In this document: positions 11,703 to 24,005 of the stretch, one piece after another
Layout: every line of letters starts with the position of its first letter
Numbering within the stretch: the first letter of the stretch is position 1
Assembly: GCA_027422505.1 (NCBI GenBank)
Contig: JAPQWV010000335.1
Coordinates: forward strand, 600,001 to 664,000
Source of the DNA: Craterostigma plantagineum
Lineage: Eukaryota > Streptophyta > Magnoliopsida > Lamiales > Linderniaceae
Direction of reading: 5' to 3'
Length of the DNA: 64,000 bases
Made by a program: the position numbers and the translations under genes
Notes under the pieces: model-generated
Database searches by the model: none
Told to the model about the DNA's origin: nothing
Seen by the model: only the letters and a program-made list of their open reading frames with translations

Positions 11703-14700
11703 ATGGCTTCCCTATCTCTAAACGTTGGTAACTTCGTCACACGCTAAAACTCACCCCAACCAACTATCCATTGTGGAGAGAACAAGTATTAGGCTTGGCA
11801 GAAAGTCAATACCTAGTTAATCACCTCGAAAAAGACAACCCAGTTCCATCCAAATTCACTACACAAAATCCACAAGCCTCAAGCTCAGAAACAACACCCA
11901 TCAACACAGAAACAACACCAACTCCAACAAAAGAATTCATTGCATGGCAAAAGTCTGATCGTCTCCTTCGTGGCTGGATTATTGGAACTCTGTCCGAAGA
12001 AGCCCTTGGACTTGTCATAGGGTTAGACACATCAATTGCAGTCTGGACTGCACTCAAAGAAGCTTACGCGCAAGACTCTCAAGAGCGAGAATTCACACTA
12101 CGACAACAATTAACCTATTTGCGCAAAGATGAAAGCAAATCTGTTGCGGAACACATACGGACCTTCAAAGGGTTATGCGACAATCTTGCCGCAATCGGAA
12201 AGCCAATCCCAGATCAAGAAAAAGTATTTTGTCTTCTAACAAGCCTTGGACCTCAATATGAAACCTTCACAACAACAATGCTGAAACCCCCACGACCGAC
12301 GTATGCTGAAGTTGTTTCACAGTTGCAGAGCCTAGATCAACATCGAAGCTGGTTCTCAAATCAACATGATACTTCGCTCACAACGCTCACACCGCATCTA
12401 GCCTTCTACGGACATCAACAGACGACCAACTTCAAGCCAAAAAATCCAACTAACCAGTTCAATTCTGTGGGCCGTGGTTTCCAAGCACAGCAGTCTCGTA
12501 TCCAACCCCAAGGATATCCCAACACACAACGCAAGCCGCCTCCACCTGGACAACGTCGAATGACTACTGCAGAGAGAGAACTATACCGTGATGCAATTTG
12601 TCAATATTGCGATAAGCCAGGTCACGTTGCAAAAATCTGTTGGTGGTTACTGAAGAAAGAAAATCAGAATAAGGAAATCCCACAGGCACTAGCGGCGCTC
12701 ACACTCGACAACTCCGTAATTGATACAGAATGGACATCAGATACCGGCGCTTCTAATCATATGACCGGAGAACCAGGTATGTTAAAGAATATCCATAAAT
12801 ATAACGGATGTGACTCGATCGTTATTGGTGATGGATCCTCGTTACCCATAACAGGTATTGGTAATTCCTTAATTAAGCAAAAAGATAAAACTTTACCGCT
12901 TCATAATGTTCTTTTTGTTCCAGATCTTAAGAAAAATTTGCTTTCCATCAGTCAACTTACATCTGAGTTCCCTGTTAATTGCGAATTCTCTAACACTAAT
13001 TTTTGTGTAAAGTCACGGAGCACAGGTCAACCACTCATAACAGGGACACGCGAGGGTAATTTATACGTCCTGTCTAATGAGCCAGAAGCACATTTTTCTT
13101 ATCGTTTCAAATCTGGCACATCAGACATCTGGCATCAACGTTTGGGTCATCCGCAATCATCTGCTGTTCATTTATTAAAGAATAAAGGTCTTATCGATGT
13201 CGTAGGGTCTTCGAAAAGAAATCATTTGTGTGATAGTTGTCAATTAGGAAAGTTAAGCAAACTACCATTTAGTTCATCTGAGCACTCAACTTCTGATATT
13301 TTTAATAAAATACATTGTGATCTTTGGGGTCCCGCTCCTGTTTTATCTATTGGAAAATTTCGTTATTATGCATGTCTAGTCGATGATTTTTCAAAGTATA
13401 CTTGGATTATTCCTTTAAAAAATAAATCTGATTTTTTTACTGCTTATTTAATGTTTGAAAAATACGTTGAGCGACAATTTAATAAGAAAATCAAGGTCTT
13501 CCACTCAGATGGCGGGGGTGAATTTGTTAATTCTCAATTATCATCTCACTTTCTTACCACAGGAATTGTTCATCAAATCTCATGCCCCTATACACCAGAA
13601 CAAACAGGTATGGTTGAACGACGACATCGTATTATACGAGAACTAGGTATGACGATGTTATTTCACAGTCATGTTCCACTGTCTTTATGGGTAGAAGCCT
13701 TTTCAACAGCTGTTTTTCTTATTAATCGTCTTCCTTCATCGTCTCTTATGTCTGAAACACCATATTTCAAATTGCATGGAACTCATCCTGACTATAGTTC
13801 TCTTCGAGTATTCGGTTGCAAATGTTTTCCATACACATGGGACACGAAAAATAATAAGTTTGATCCTAAATCTGTTTTATGTGTTTTTGCAGGATACAGC
13901 GAAAACATAAAGGATATAAGTGTTTTCATCTCTCTAGTCGCAAGTTTATTATTTCTCGACATGTTGCCTTTGATGAAAATGATTTTCCTTTCAAATATCA
14001 TAAAAAGTCTCCTACGAACTCCCACGTTCATAATTTGTTTGACTCATGGCTAACCTCTCATGTTAGTTCTGAATCAGGTATGACCTCGCAGGATAATATC
14101 TCACATCCTAACTCTAATATCCCGCTCCCAGTGATTGTCACAGATGTTTCACAAGGTGACCCAACGCCATCCTCCGACGATATTATTGATGAAGCCACAC
14201 CTGAATCTGGCGAGTCCTTAGCACCTGATCTAACAACTCCTTCAGATATGCATGTGACCGATTCCACAACTATATTGTCTGAGCCGCATCCCAGCCCTCC
14301 ACATCAACAGCATCATATGACGACCCGCTCTCATCGTGGTATTTTTAAACCAAATCCTAAATATGCATTGAACGTTTTGTTTCTAGCAGCGTACCTCGTG
14401 AACCCAAGACAGTTAAATCAGCATTATCACATCCAGGATGGAAAGCTGCGATGCTTGACGAACTTACAGCCCTTCATCAAAATAAAACATGGCGACTTGT
14501 TCCACGAACATCTGACATGCATGTGATTGGATCAAAATGGGTCTTTAAGACTAAGCTGCGACCTGATGGTACACTGGATCGCCTCAAAGCTCGCCTAGTG
14601 GCGAAAGGTTACCATCAAATTAATGGGCTTGATTATACAGAAACGTTTTCCCCTGTCATCCGTCCAGGTACAATTCGCCTAGTTTTAACTGTTGCTCTTG

Positions 14701-15958
14701 TCAAACACTGGCCAATCCGACAATTAGATGTCAAAAATGCGTTTTTACATGGCTATATCAATGAAGCTATTTACATGGAACAACCGCCAGGTATGTCTGA
14801 TTCTCACTTTCCAAATTATGTTTGCAAACTTGAACGTGCTTTATATGGACTTAAACAGGCACCTCGTGCTTGGTTCGATAGGCTTAGTAAATTTTTGCTT
14901 TCATGTGGCTTCTTTTGTAGCCTCGCTGACCCTTCCTTTTTATCTGTCACTCTAGTAAAGGTGTTCTTGTCTTATTATTATACGTTGACGATATGCTTCT
15001 TACAGGATCTTCTAATGATATTGTCACTTCTTTTATTAAAACATTAAGCTATGAATTCTCGAGGACCTTGGACCAGTTCATCATTTCTAGGAGTTGAGAT
15101 ATCTTCCACGTCTAATGGGTTGCATCTTTCTCAATCACACTATGCGCTTACCATCCTGGAGCGGTCCAACATGTTAGACTGCAAACCCATGCCAACTCCG
15201 CTCGACGTCAAGTTACAACCCTCGACCGATGCGCCTCCTCTCGAAGATCCCAGCCATTATCGTGGGATCGTGGGAGCACTTCAGTATTTGACTCTCACGC
15301 GTCCGGATTTGTCTTACTGTGTTAACTATGTCTCTCAGTTTATGCATGCACCGACGATCGCTCACATGAAACTCGTCCATCGGATCCTTCGCTACCTAAG
15401 GGCACGATCTCCACTGGTTTACATCTCACTTCTACAACTACTCTCACATTGTCAGCTTTCTCTGATGCTGATTGGGCAGGATGTCCCACGACACGACGCT
15501 CGACTACTGGCTATTTCACATTTCTCGGCTCCAATATTATTTCTTGGTGTGCTAAGAAGCAACATACTATCTCGCGCTCCAGTACCGAAGCAGAATATCG
15601 TGCTATGGCTAATACAGCAGCCGAGCTTACCTGGCTTACCTACATTCTCAATGATCTTCGCATCCCCGTTCAGCCGCCACCAACGATCTACTGTGACAAT
15701 ATCAGTGCTTTGTACATGACAGTCAATCCAGTCTTCCATGCACGCAGTAAACATATCGAACTGGACTACCATTTTGTACGTGAACGTGTTGCTATTGGGC
15801 TTCTTGTTACTAAACATATTCCTTCGACGGATCAAATTGCCGACCTCTTCACCAAATCGGTCTCGAAAGCTACACTGGCTTCGTTTCGCGCCAAACTGTG
15901 CCTTCAACCTCGGCTCAGTTTGCGGGAGGGTATTGGCAATATAATATCAAGTGGATGA
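11703..15958 (+). pseudogene. Copia gag-pol polyprotein, frameshifted
   Basis: Starts at ATG 11703, breaks almost at once, and reads openly from about 11771 to 14053. Domains in order: a gag core; zinc knuckle CQYCDKPGHVAKIC (about 12598); protease WTSDTGASNHM (about 12731); pre-integrase HHCC region with WHQRLGHP and CDSCQLGK; integrase with catalytic residues in HCDLWGP, HSDGGGEF and GMVERRHR; reverse transcriptase (about 14440-15030) with KWVFKTKL, QLDVKNAFLHG, YGLKQAPRAW and a YVDDM box read in another frame; and RNase H (15449-15930) with [18 protein letters not shown] and CDN. Frames switch near 13915, 14420-14450, 14940-15050 and 15400. The last frame runs on into the 3' LTR and ends at 15958. 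Confidence 0.93.
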
Positions 15959-16291
15959 CCTAGGAGTAATAAGGCGAATCCCACAAATTATGGAGTGATA
16001 AGGGGGATTAGGTCAATCCACTAATTATGGAGAAATAAGGCGATATCAATCAGAAGATTTAGTCAAAGGTTATGGATGGTATCAAGGATCCCAAATAGTA
16101 ATATATTCTCTTACATATGGTAGTCTGGTCAATAAGGAAAAAATATCTCTCTATTTAGTGCTCATTATTATGATTGATTGTGATTGATTCTGCTACGATG
16201 TACTCTATATATATGCTCATCGCTTGTAATAGTTTTAAGCAATCAGTCAATAAAATATTCATTAGTCTTTTCTCGATTTCAGTTTTTCTCT
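15931..16291 (+). repeat. 3' LTR of the complete copia element
   Basis: 361 bp, preceded by the purine tract TTTGCGGGAGGG and followed directly by the target duplicate AAAAC (16292-16296). Near-identity to the 5' LTR implies a fairly recent insertion relative to the decay of the coding region. Confidence 0.92.
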
Positions 16292-16296
16292 AAAAC

Positions 16297-18344
16297 TTTA
16301 TTCCATGCCTTGCTAAGACATGCATAAATGTTTCTATATAGATTTTCAATGATAGGAAAAGTTTCTACGTATCTACTACATGGAAAACAAAGCAAAGACT
16401 AAGAATGCGAAATGCCGGCTAGTTAGAGATGGGATGTGGATTTAGATAACGAAGTAATGGTATGTAGGCAAAGAGGGTTAGGATAGGAGGAAACCTTGAA
16501 ACGCATAAGTATATCTACTAAAAACAATCGATTAGAAAGGTTTTTTAATGAGTAATTTCGTTAAAACAAATGTGCCGTTTTCATAGAAATATCTTCCCCG
16601 CAAAAACAGAGATTCCTACAGGCCAAATGTTCATGATGCATATGGACATCCCAATATGCCATGTAGACCTGGTTTATATCAAGGGCCTCGTGGACCAAGG
16701 CCTTTCGACAGTTATTATGGACCACCCATGGCCTACTGCAATGCTGAACTCTGCTCATGATGTTTATCCAAGACCAGTGCTCCCGAATCATGGTAAGTGT
16801 ACATGGTCGAAGATTGGAAGGAATAGTCGACTAAAATGTCGACTAAAATTATCATTGGAAGACTCTCACCACGAAAAGGGTTCAACTGAGACATGAGCAT
16901 TGGATCAGAAGATGGTTGGAGAAAATTGGGAGGAGAAATCAGAACCTGTTATGCTTAATCCTAGAAAAGTTTACTTTCCTCCACCCATGGGGATCAATGA
17001 AATGGGAGTTTGAGCGTAAAAAGAAGATGCCTTCTACAATATGGGTGTACCTAGTGAAAACTTGGAGGTCGTTGCTGAGCATAGAACAACAAAAAAGCAT
17101 TTCAAATGAGATAAGCTTTAGAACTTCTGAAGCATCTTCATAAATTGTCATTCCTTCGACGTATAGATCAAATCATTGTGAGATAATATAGCATGATTCA
17201 TCGAAAAAGAGCCCACAAATGCAGTCGCCACTATAGACTTCCCATCGAAAATCCCAATAGCTATAGAAGTTTTTGGGGGGTGATTTCATGATTATTTTCC
17301 ACTTGCAGAGACGAATCGAAGGAGATCAATCCTGAAAAGTTTCAAACAAAACGAATTCCATATGAACCATTTATAACTACACACGAATTGAGGAGACGTT
17401 ATCGATGAAGATGGCTCGCCTTCTGCATGACCAATTGTTTCTTGTGAGCTTTCCTACATGTCAGTGAGTATCTATTTCACACCATAAACAACATCATTCA
17501 GACAAGCAGTGCGGCTCAAAAATAAATAAAATACAATCAAACCAATACACACTTTTCCTCATGGTGCAATCTTCGCCGGCCCAAGACCTCTTCATTCTCG
17601 TCGACCCAACTGCCCTCATCTGATGACGCATCCAATCCACTCGTACGACAAATACTACCGCATAAGCTACGGTGGGCTCTGGTTATTCGTGCTTGCCATT
17701 GGCACTCAAAAGGTGACCACATCAAGCAAATCTTTTTTAAGGGGATTTTGTCGGGTACAGCCTCAACAACAAGAGCTGTGTGGATTTCCAATTCAGATGG
17801 TGACGATTCGTGAATCAATTATGAAATCGAGCTCAAGAGCATGAAATCGCAGCTATTGACAAAATCCACGAACCTGTACATAGAGATCGAGCTAAAAAAT
17901 ACTCACGTTTGAGCATTTAGTTTTTACTCTCAGTAGATTTATCTACGACCAGATCTGGGGAGGGGCTTTTGACGACCACCATTAAGATTTGGCTGCAATC
18001 GTGGCGTTCTTGTGATGCGGCGGCCGGCGTGGTATGAATATCTGATCTCAACGAGTGAGGTGAGGGGAAACTGGAATAGAATTACAAATTGTCTGTTCAA
18101 TACAGTATAATTACAATATTGTATTAGAACGGTTATTAACTGGCTGCCGTTGGAAACTGGCGATAAACCGGTGGATTCTCTTTTATATAAGTAAAGATAT
18201 ATAAAGTGATCTTGGATAGGTTGTTATCTTTTGATCAGTCAGAGGCCGTGACTCACAAAATATGAACTGAATTATATGAATCTATAGTCAATGTTTGAAA
18301 ACAATTAGGTGCAGGTGAGGTACCAAGTAGGACATGCAACATTC
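16297..18344. other. Nuclear-type spacer
   Basis: Continuation of the DNA into which the complete copia element inserted. The longest open stretch is about 108 codons (16570-16896, plus strand) and shows no family I recognise. Nothing else is supported. Confidence 0.6.
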
Positions 18345-18792
18345 TGTTGCGAAATGGACAACGTAACGAAATTGAAAATAAATGTGAGGATAAATGGAAC
18401 ACGGAAATTTACGTGGAAAACCCCTTTTTAACTTGGGGTAAAAAACCACAGGCGATGTAGAAATTTATTACTGGGAAAAACAGGGTTTACAACCTCTCAA
18501 TCTATAAAGGAGAAAACATTCACTATCCTCTTTATAGTCGTAGCAAATACCGAACAAACCACTATTTTTCTCTTTTTTTCTCTCTCTCTCTCTTATTATT
18601 GATTTTGGTTTTTTGGTGTGGTTTTAGGTTAAGCCCCGTAGCCCATTTATAGGCAAGAAACTTAACACATTTTAGGTCATGGCTTACATAATTTAATCAT
18701 TATAATATTAATATAATTAAATATATTATTATTATTATTATGATTAATGAGTTAGGTGAAGTGGCTAGGTGGCGAAACCCACTTTCCTATCA
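18345..18792 (-). repeat. 3' LTR of the minus-strand copia element
   Basis: Read on the minus strand it begins TGATAGGAAAGTGGG, just after the purine tract CAAGTGGGAGAT, and ends CCATTTCGCAACA (plus-strand start TGTTGCG at 18345). It is 448 bp long. A TC-rich tract lies at about 18560-18595. The boundaries are inferred from the tract and the TG/CA ends, since the partner LTR is missing. Confidence 0.65.
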
Positions 18793-18849
18793 ATCTCCCA
18801 CTTGAAGATTTGATTAATCCCAATCAGATTTTCATACCATTCTTCGAGC

Positions 18850-21766
18850 TCGCCTTTTCATGTTACTTAGATTCTGTCAATCCACATGAGAAACGACACC
18901 ACATATACTTGTCCACAGAATTGCTTTGGTCATGTAGTCTGCCAGATTATCCGCAGTGTGAACTTTTTGCATGTCCACAGTCCCCGCTTCCACTTGTTCA
19001 CGAACAAAGTGGTATTGAACCCGGATGTGTTTGATTCTTGAATGATATGCTGGATTCTTTGCAAGATGCAACGCACTCTGGCTATCACAATAGAGAACAA
19101 TATTCTCTTGTTTGTGGCCGAGTTTTTTCCAGCAACATCTTCAACCATATTGCCTCTTTACTAGCTTGCGTAGCTGCCACATATTCTGCTTCTGTTGTTG
19201 ATGTTACAACAATGGACAGTAGTTTTGAAACCCAGCATACAGCACCGCCAGCAAGATTAAACACATATCCGGTTGTGGATCTGCTTTTATCAAGTTCACC
19301 TGCATAATCTGCATCAACAAAACCATGGACAGTAAAATCTGTAACTCTGGAACATAAGGTAAGATCCGAGGTTCCTTTAATATATCTAAGAATCCTCTTA
19401 ACAGTACTCCAGTGTTCCCGACCAGGGTTGGACATGTATCGGCTAACAACTCCCACTGCATGGGCAATGTCAGGTCTGGTATAGATCATTGCGAACATTA
19501 GACTTCCTACCGCCGATGCATATGGCAGTCGAGACATCTCTATCCTCTCGTCTTCATCGGTAGGACACATCTCGGAGGATAGCATTAGAAGCAAGAGGGG
19601 TAGATATTGGCTTACTATCTTGCATGTTGAACCTTCGCAAGATTTTCTTCAAATAATTCTTCTGGGAAAGCCAAATCTTCCGATTGCTTCTGTCTCGAGA
19701 TATTTGCACACCAAGGATTTTGTTTGCTGTGCCCAAGTCCTTCATTTCGAATTCACTGGCCAATTGAGTCTCTAAATCGGCTATACGACCTCTGTTGGGT
19801 CCTGTTACTAGCATATCGTCGACGTACAACAGCAACATGATGAAATCCTCATCGCCAAATCTCTTGAAATACGCCCAAGGATCTGAATGTAGCCTGCTGT
19901 AGCCAAGACTCATTATGGAGTCAAATCTTTTATACCAGCATCAGGGTGCTTGTTTGAGCCCGTAGAGAGATTTCATCAATTTGCAAACCAAATCTTCTTT
20001 TCCTTGTTCTTCAAAACCTTCTGGTGTCCGCATCTCTATAGCATTAGATGGGGCCCGATTCACCACATAACAGGCAGTACAGACTGCTTCCTCCCAGAAC
20101 TTCTTTTCCAGGCCCGCAGTTCTCAACATAGCCCTTGTTCTTTCCAACAGGGTCCTATTCAACCGCTCTGCCACTCGATTCTGTTGTGGAGTGTACGCCG
20201 TGGTGAACTGTCTTCTGATGCCCGCACCTTTGCAGAATTCAGTGAATTCTTTGCCAATATATTCCCTCCATTATCGAACCGGAGACACTTGATTTTTCTG
20301 CCGGTTTCAAGTTCAACTCACGCCGTATAAGTTTTGAAGATAAGAAACATGTGTCCTTCTTCTTGATTGGGTACACCTAGCATCTCCTGGAGTAGTCGTC
20401 TATGAATGATACGAAGTAGTTGGCTCCTCCCATGGGTGCAACCGGTGCTTGCCATACATCAGAGTGGATCAATTCTAGAATTTCTTTGCTTCTAGAATTT
20501 GATAGGGGGAACTTCAAAAGATGTTGGTTGCTCACAATACAATGCTCGCAAAATGCGTCAGCATCGTGAGACCAGAAAGTATATTCTTTTGCGCAAGAAT
20601 TTTCATGCCTTGTTCAGACATATGACAAAGTTTCTTGTGCCAAGTCATCGTGGACTTTCCATTTGAACTTGTCATAGCAACAGTTGCTTGCCCTTCTTGC
20701 AGAGTCTCTCCCTTTAACTTGTATAGATTTGCAGCTATCTTTTCTCCCTTCATCACCACCAACTCATGATCTTGTTCTCCAGTTCAATTTTGAAACCAAG
20801 ATCATCAAGTTGCCCCACGGACAACAGATTTTTCTTCAAGCCCTCCACATGTCGGACAGCATGGATGGTACGCACAGTGCCCTCGTACATCTTTATTTGA
20901 ATCGTACCGACCCCGACAATCTTCAGCGCTTGGTCATTGCAGCTGTAGACATGCCCTCCAAAGGTTGCCTCGTATTGATGAAACCATTCCTTTCGAGAGG
21001 TCATGTGGAAAGTAGCTGCTGAGTCCATGAGCCATACGTTGTTGAATCTTCTATTCTCGGCGATAGTGGTTGCGGCTTCACACACCAAGGCAATTCCATC
21101 GTCGCTAGTGTTGGCGGCATTTCCTTGGGCATTAGGATTTTTATTTAGAGCCCAACAATCTTTCTTCAGATGACCTTTCTTGTCATAGAGGTAACATTTT
21201 ATAGCCTTCTTATTTTTGGTACAAGACTTTGCCATTTTTGACTCCCACTTGGACCAGACTCTCCGGATCTTGTTCGTTTTCGGCTTATGTTCGGACCACG
21301 TACTCCTGATCTTGCCCTCGTCACCGTCAATGCTTCCGCTTGTTGGGACATTATCAACTTGTCTTCTTTGTTATTGCGCCGACTTTCTTCTTTGAGAACC
21401 GCAGCTGCAATATTATCGAAGATAAGTTTTCCCACAGCTTGGTTGTTGCTCAAATTGATGACGAGTTGATCATAGGAGTCTCGCAGGCTTTGCAGAAGAA
21501 GCTCAGCACATTCACTTGGCTCTATTTTGTAGTCCAAGTCTTTAAGTTGAGAGAATAGAGTATTCAACTTGTTGATGTGCTCGGTCACTGAATTCTTCCA
21601 TTCGTAGATGGGTATAATTTTCTTTCAGGAAAATTCGGCTGTGGAGTGACTTGACTTGATACAGTTTCTCAAGATGATCCTAGATTGCTTTGGCACTAGT
21701 TTTTTCTCGACGCTTGATAATATATCATCTGCTATGTCAGATGAATATTGGCGATGGCCCTCCCGT
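18850..21766 (-). pseudogene. Copia gag-pol pseudogene with integrase-RT deletion
   Basis: Read 5' to 3' on the minus strand: gag (about 21766-21230, including VTEHINKLNTLFSQLKDLDY); zinc knuckle CYLYDKKGHLKKDC with its second cysteine lost; protease WLMDSAATFHMT (about 21040); pre-integrase TWHKKLCHMSEQG (about 20640); the integrase end AERLNRTLLERTRAMLRTAG (about 20170-20110). At RTPEGFEEQG the frame passes straight into reverse transcriptase CKLMKSLYGLKQAP, so several hundred bases are deleted there. The catalytic box LLLYVDDMLVTG lies at about 19830. RNase H follows, with TRPDIAHAVGVVSRYM, DADYAGELDKSRSTTGY and TEAEYVAA, ending near 18870. Several frameshifts and stops are present. It is non-functional. 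Confidence 0.88.
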
Positions 21767-23652
21767 TGATAAGTTATGATTTTACATAGTATTTTATACC
21801 CCGTAAAAGCGTGTTTTTGCGTTGTTATTGATCCGACTAGCTTTGAATATCCTACGTTTACATTTACATTTCTTGTTTCATAGATATTGAAAAAAAATAT
21901 AATAACCAAACGCGGGAGGATTCGGACAAAGAAAACCCAATAATAATAATAATAATAATAATAATATGAGACACAGAATTATATTGGACAGCTAATATAG
22001 AAGTGGGGTCTTACCTTTATTATTGTTTTTCATGAAAGGGTCAAAAATGCTGCTCAAGAAAGGTTCGAATCATGTAATGGACTGCGCCTCAATTTCTTTC
22101 TCTGATAAAATCGTTTGTTTAAACGATTACAAATAAGACTACGTGCTTTGGGGTGGAAAAAGAGCAGATAAGACAAATTATAATTTTGACTCTCATACCC
22201 ATCGAATCCATAAAATCTCACCTCTCATCTCACGTCAAAAGAGACTCCTCACACCCACAAAGGACTTGGGGGAATTTATCATCTCACGACGATCATCTCA
22301 CTGCCATCGAACACACCTCCCTTTTGGTTTTCACTCAAGAAACTCTCACGTGAACAAGAGTTCGCCACCTCACCTTTCACCCACGCAAGGAATCCAAGCA
22401 CACACGTCACCATCTCTTGACACCACTTCAATCACTCACGAGAACAAGAGAAACTAGGCAGCTCAAGACCACTACTCTGCTGCTATTGACACTCAGCAAG
22501 TATCACTGAAGCAACCACCTCCAAAGACGCAGCTGCTCTCCTCCACTCGCGCACCTCGCACGGGACTCAGACGACATACATCACCTTATGCACAGACAAC
22601 ATTGGGGGACTCAACGAAGCTCATATGTGACTCACCTAACCCTTGGCGAAGTATACAGCTACAGCTGGGAGCCGAAGCACGCATCTGCTCCATCGTGTTC
22701 GACGAAAAGGCTCAACGAAGCACCTACCGTTCACACCATCGAGGAGGAGATCTCACCCACCAGCAGCAGTTTCGGATGGGGCAGCGAACGTAAGACGAGT
22801 AGCCTCGACCTTGGAGACGACACCCACTGGAGAGACAGGGACGCACACAACGGCGCGACGAATTTGATACGTTTTTCTCGTCCTTAATCTATCTTTTGTC
22901 ATGAACCTATTTATTTTGATGCTTTTGTCGAAATATACTATGTTCTAATTCCGTTATCTGGGGTTACGATGTAGCCAGACATGATTGCTATTGATTTTCA
23001 GCTTGTATGCTATTAAGACCTTAACGCTATGTTGAGTATCATAATCCGTTATTAATATTTATGAATTTCTGATCAACTTTCGTAAAAATAGGTGTTTGGA
23101 TATGAGACTGAGAGGTGATTATCTGAGCGTGTCCGTTGATTATGATACCATTAGAACATTCGTAAGCTAGAGATAGTTACGTGACTAATGCGATGATTTA
23201 TGATTTTCTAAGTTTAATGCATTCGACGTGTATAAATCTTGACAGAGATGTATGATTCGCATGTTATAATAGGTTATCGATGCTAGAGATAGATTGATAA
23301 TTAAAACGGAAAAATCCATCGTCAACATAAGATTAAGTATTTCTTTGAGAACTGAAATCAATAGCATGATTGTCGTCGGTAAAGTCGGAGTCCCCAGATT
23401 TTTTTTTGATAAAAATCTTTTCATCGTGCTTTGTTATTTATTTGATCATTTACCTTTAAATCGTGTTTTATTATAACTAACGCGTTTTCCTTTATCGTTC
23501 GTCAGCTACCAACTTGCGATTATTCAAAAAGCTAGAATTAATATAATTTCGGTACTTAGTAACACAGTCCTTTGGTTCGATAACCGTACTTATGTACACT
23601 ATTACTTGTTAGAGCAATACGTACACTTGCGTGTTTACGATTATTCGCAACA
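21767..23652 (+). repeat. 5' LTR of the Athila-like element
   Basis: 1886 bp, from TGATAAGTTATG to TTCGCAACA, the TG/CA ends expected of an LTR. Its first 1428 bp match 30887-32314 almost perfectly, with scattered single-base and short-repeat differences. An ATA trinucleotide tract sits at about 21941-21966. Open stretches at 22143-22890 recur in both LTRs and look like chance frames. Confidence 0.9.
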
Positions 23653-23658
23653 AGTTTT

Positions 23659-23676
23659 TGGCGCCGTTGCCGGGGA
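23659..23676 (+). promoter_or_regulatory. Athila-type primer-binding site
   Basis: TGGCGCCGTTGCCGGGGA, 6 bp after the LTR end. This motif is characteristic of plant Athila/Tat gypsy elements; published descriptions assign the Athila primer to tRNA-Asp. Confidence 0.85.
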
Positions 23677-23728
23677 CTGTGCTTTTTACTAATATCAATA
23701 CCAAATAATTCTAGTCTTACTTTGAACT

Positions 23729-23875
23729 TATTATTATTATTATTATTATTATTATTTTTATTACTTATATTTATTACTATTGTTATTATTTTTATTATTA
23801 TTACTGTTATTTTTATTATTATTATATTATTATTACTATTAAAATTATTACTATTATTATTAATAATATAGCGCA
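23729..23875. repeat. Imperfect TTA trinucleotide tract
   Basis: About 145 bp of TTA/TTTA repeats in the leader between the primer site and gag. It is low complexity and prone to length error. Confidence 0.9.
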
Positions 23876-24005
23876 CTAAGGTGTTTAACGTTTATGCGAA
23901 AGTTTGGGAGTGCTAACTTACTTCCTTTAAATTCGGAGATCGAGCGAGCTTGTCGGGAAAATTGGAAAAAGAAGAAGCAAGAAATTAACCAAACTCAATC
24001 AGCCA

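Larger units (their letters stand above)
11324..16291 (+). mobile_element. Structurally complete Ty1/copia retrotransposon with target duplication
   Basis: A 4968-bp element with paired LTRs (11324-11681 and 15931-16291), a tRNA-Met primer site, a gag-pol region in copia order (gag, protease, integrase, reverse transcriptase, RNase H), a purine tract TGCGGGAGGG before the 3' LTR, and a flanking 5-bp duplication AAAAC (11319-11323 and 16292-16296). The LTR ends are TA...CT rather than the usual TG...CA. The polyprotein carries several frameshifts, so it is not autonomous now. The intact duplication shows a genuine integrase-mediated insertion, presumably while in the nucleus. Confidence 0.92.
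18345..21766 (-). mobile_element. Truncated Ty1/copia element, minus strand
   Basis: Carries a 3' LTR (18345-18792) and an internal region from RNase H back to mid-gag. It is cut at 21766 by the Athila-like gypsy element. Its gag 5' end, primer site and 5' LTR are not found on the far side of the gypsy element, so a later deletion removed them. A large internal deletion also removed most of integrase and the front of reverse transcriptase. Confidence 0.85.

Noticed and set aside
21936..21968. ATA repeats considered as a CRISPR-like array, with 23729-23875
   Set aside because: They are simple trinucleotide microsatellites with no spacers.
22060..22080. GGTTCGAATCATG resembling a tRNA T arm
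   Set aside because: No acceptor stem or anticodon arm can be formed upstream. It lies within the gypsy LTR and is repeated at about 31184.
22143..22890. Repeated open frames in the 5' Athila LTR (also at 31267-32009)
   Set aside because: They lie wholly within the LTRs, differ in frame because of small indels, and show no protein family. They are duplicated only because LTRs are duplicated.
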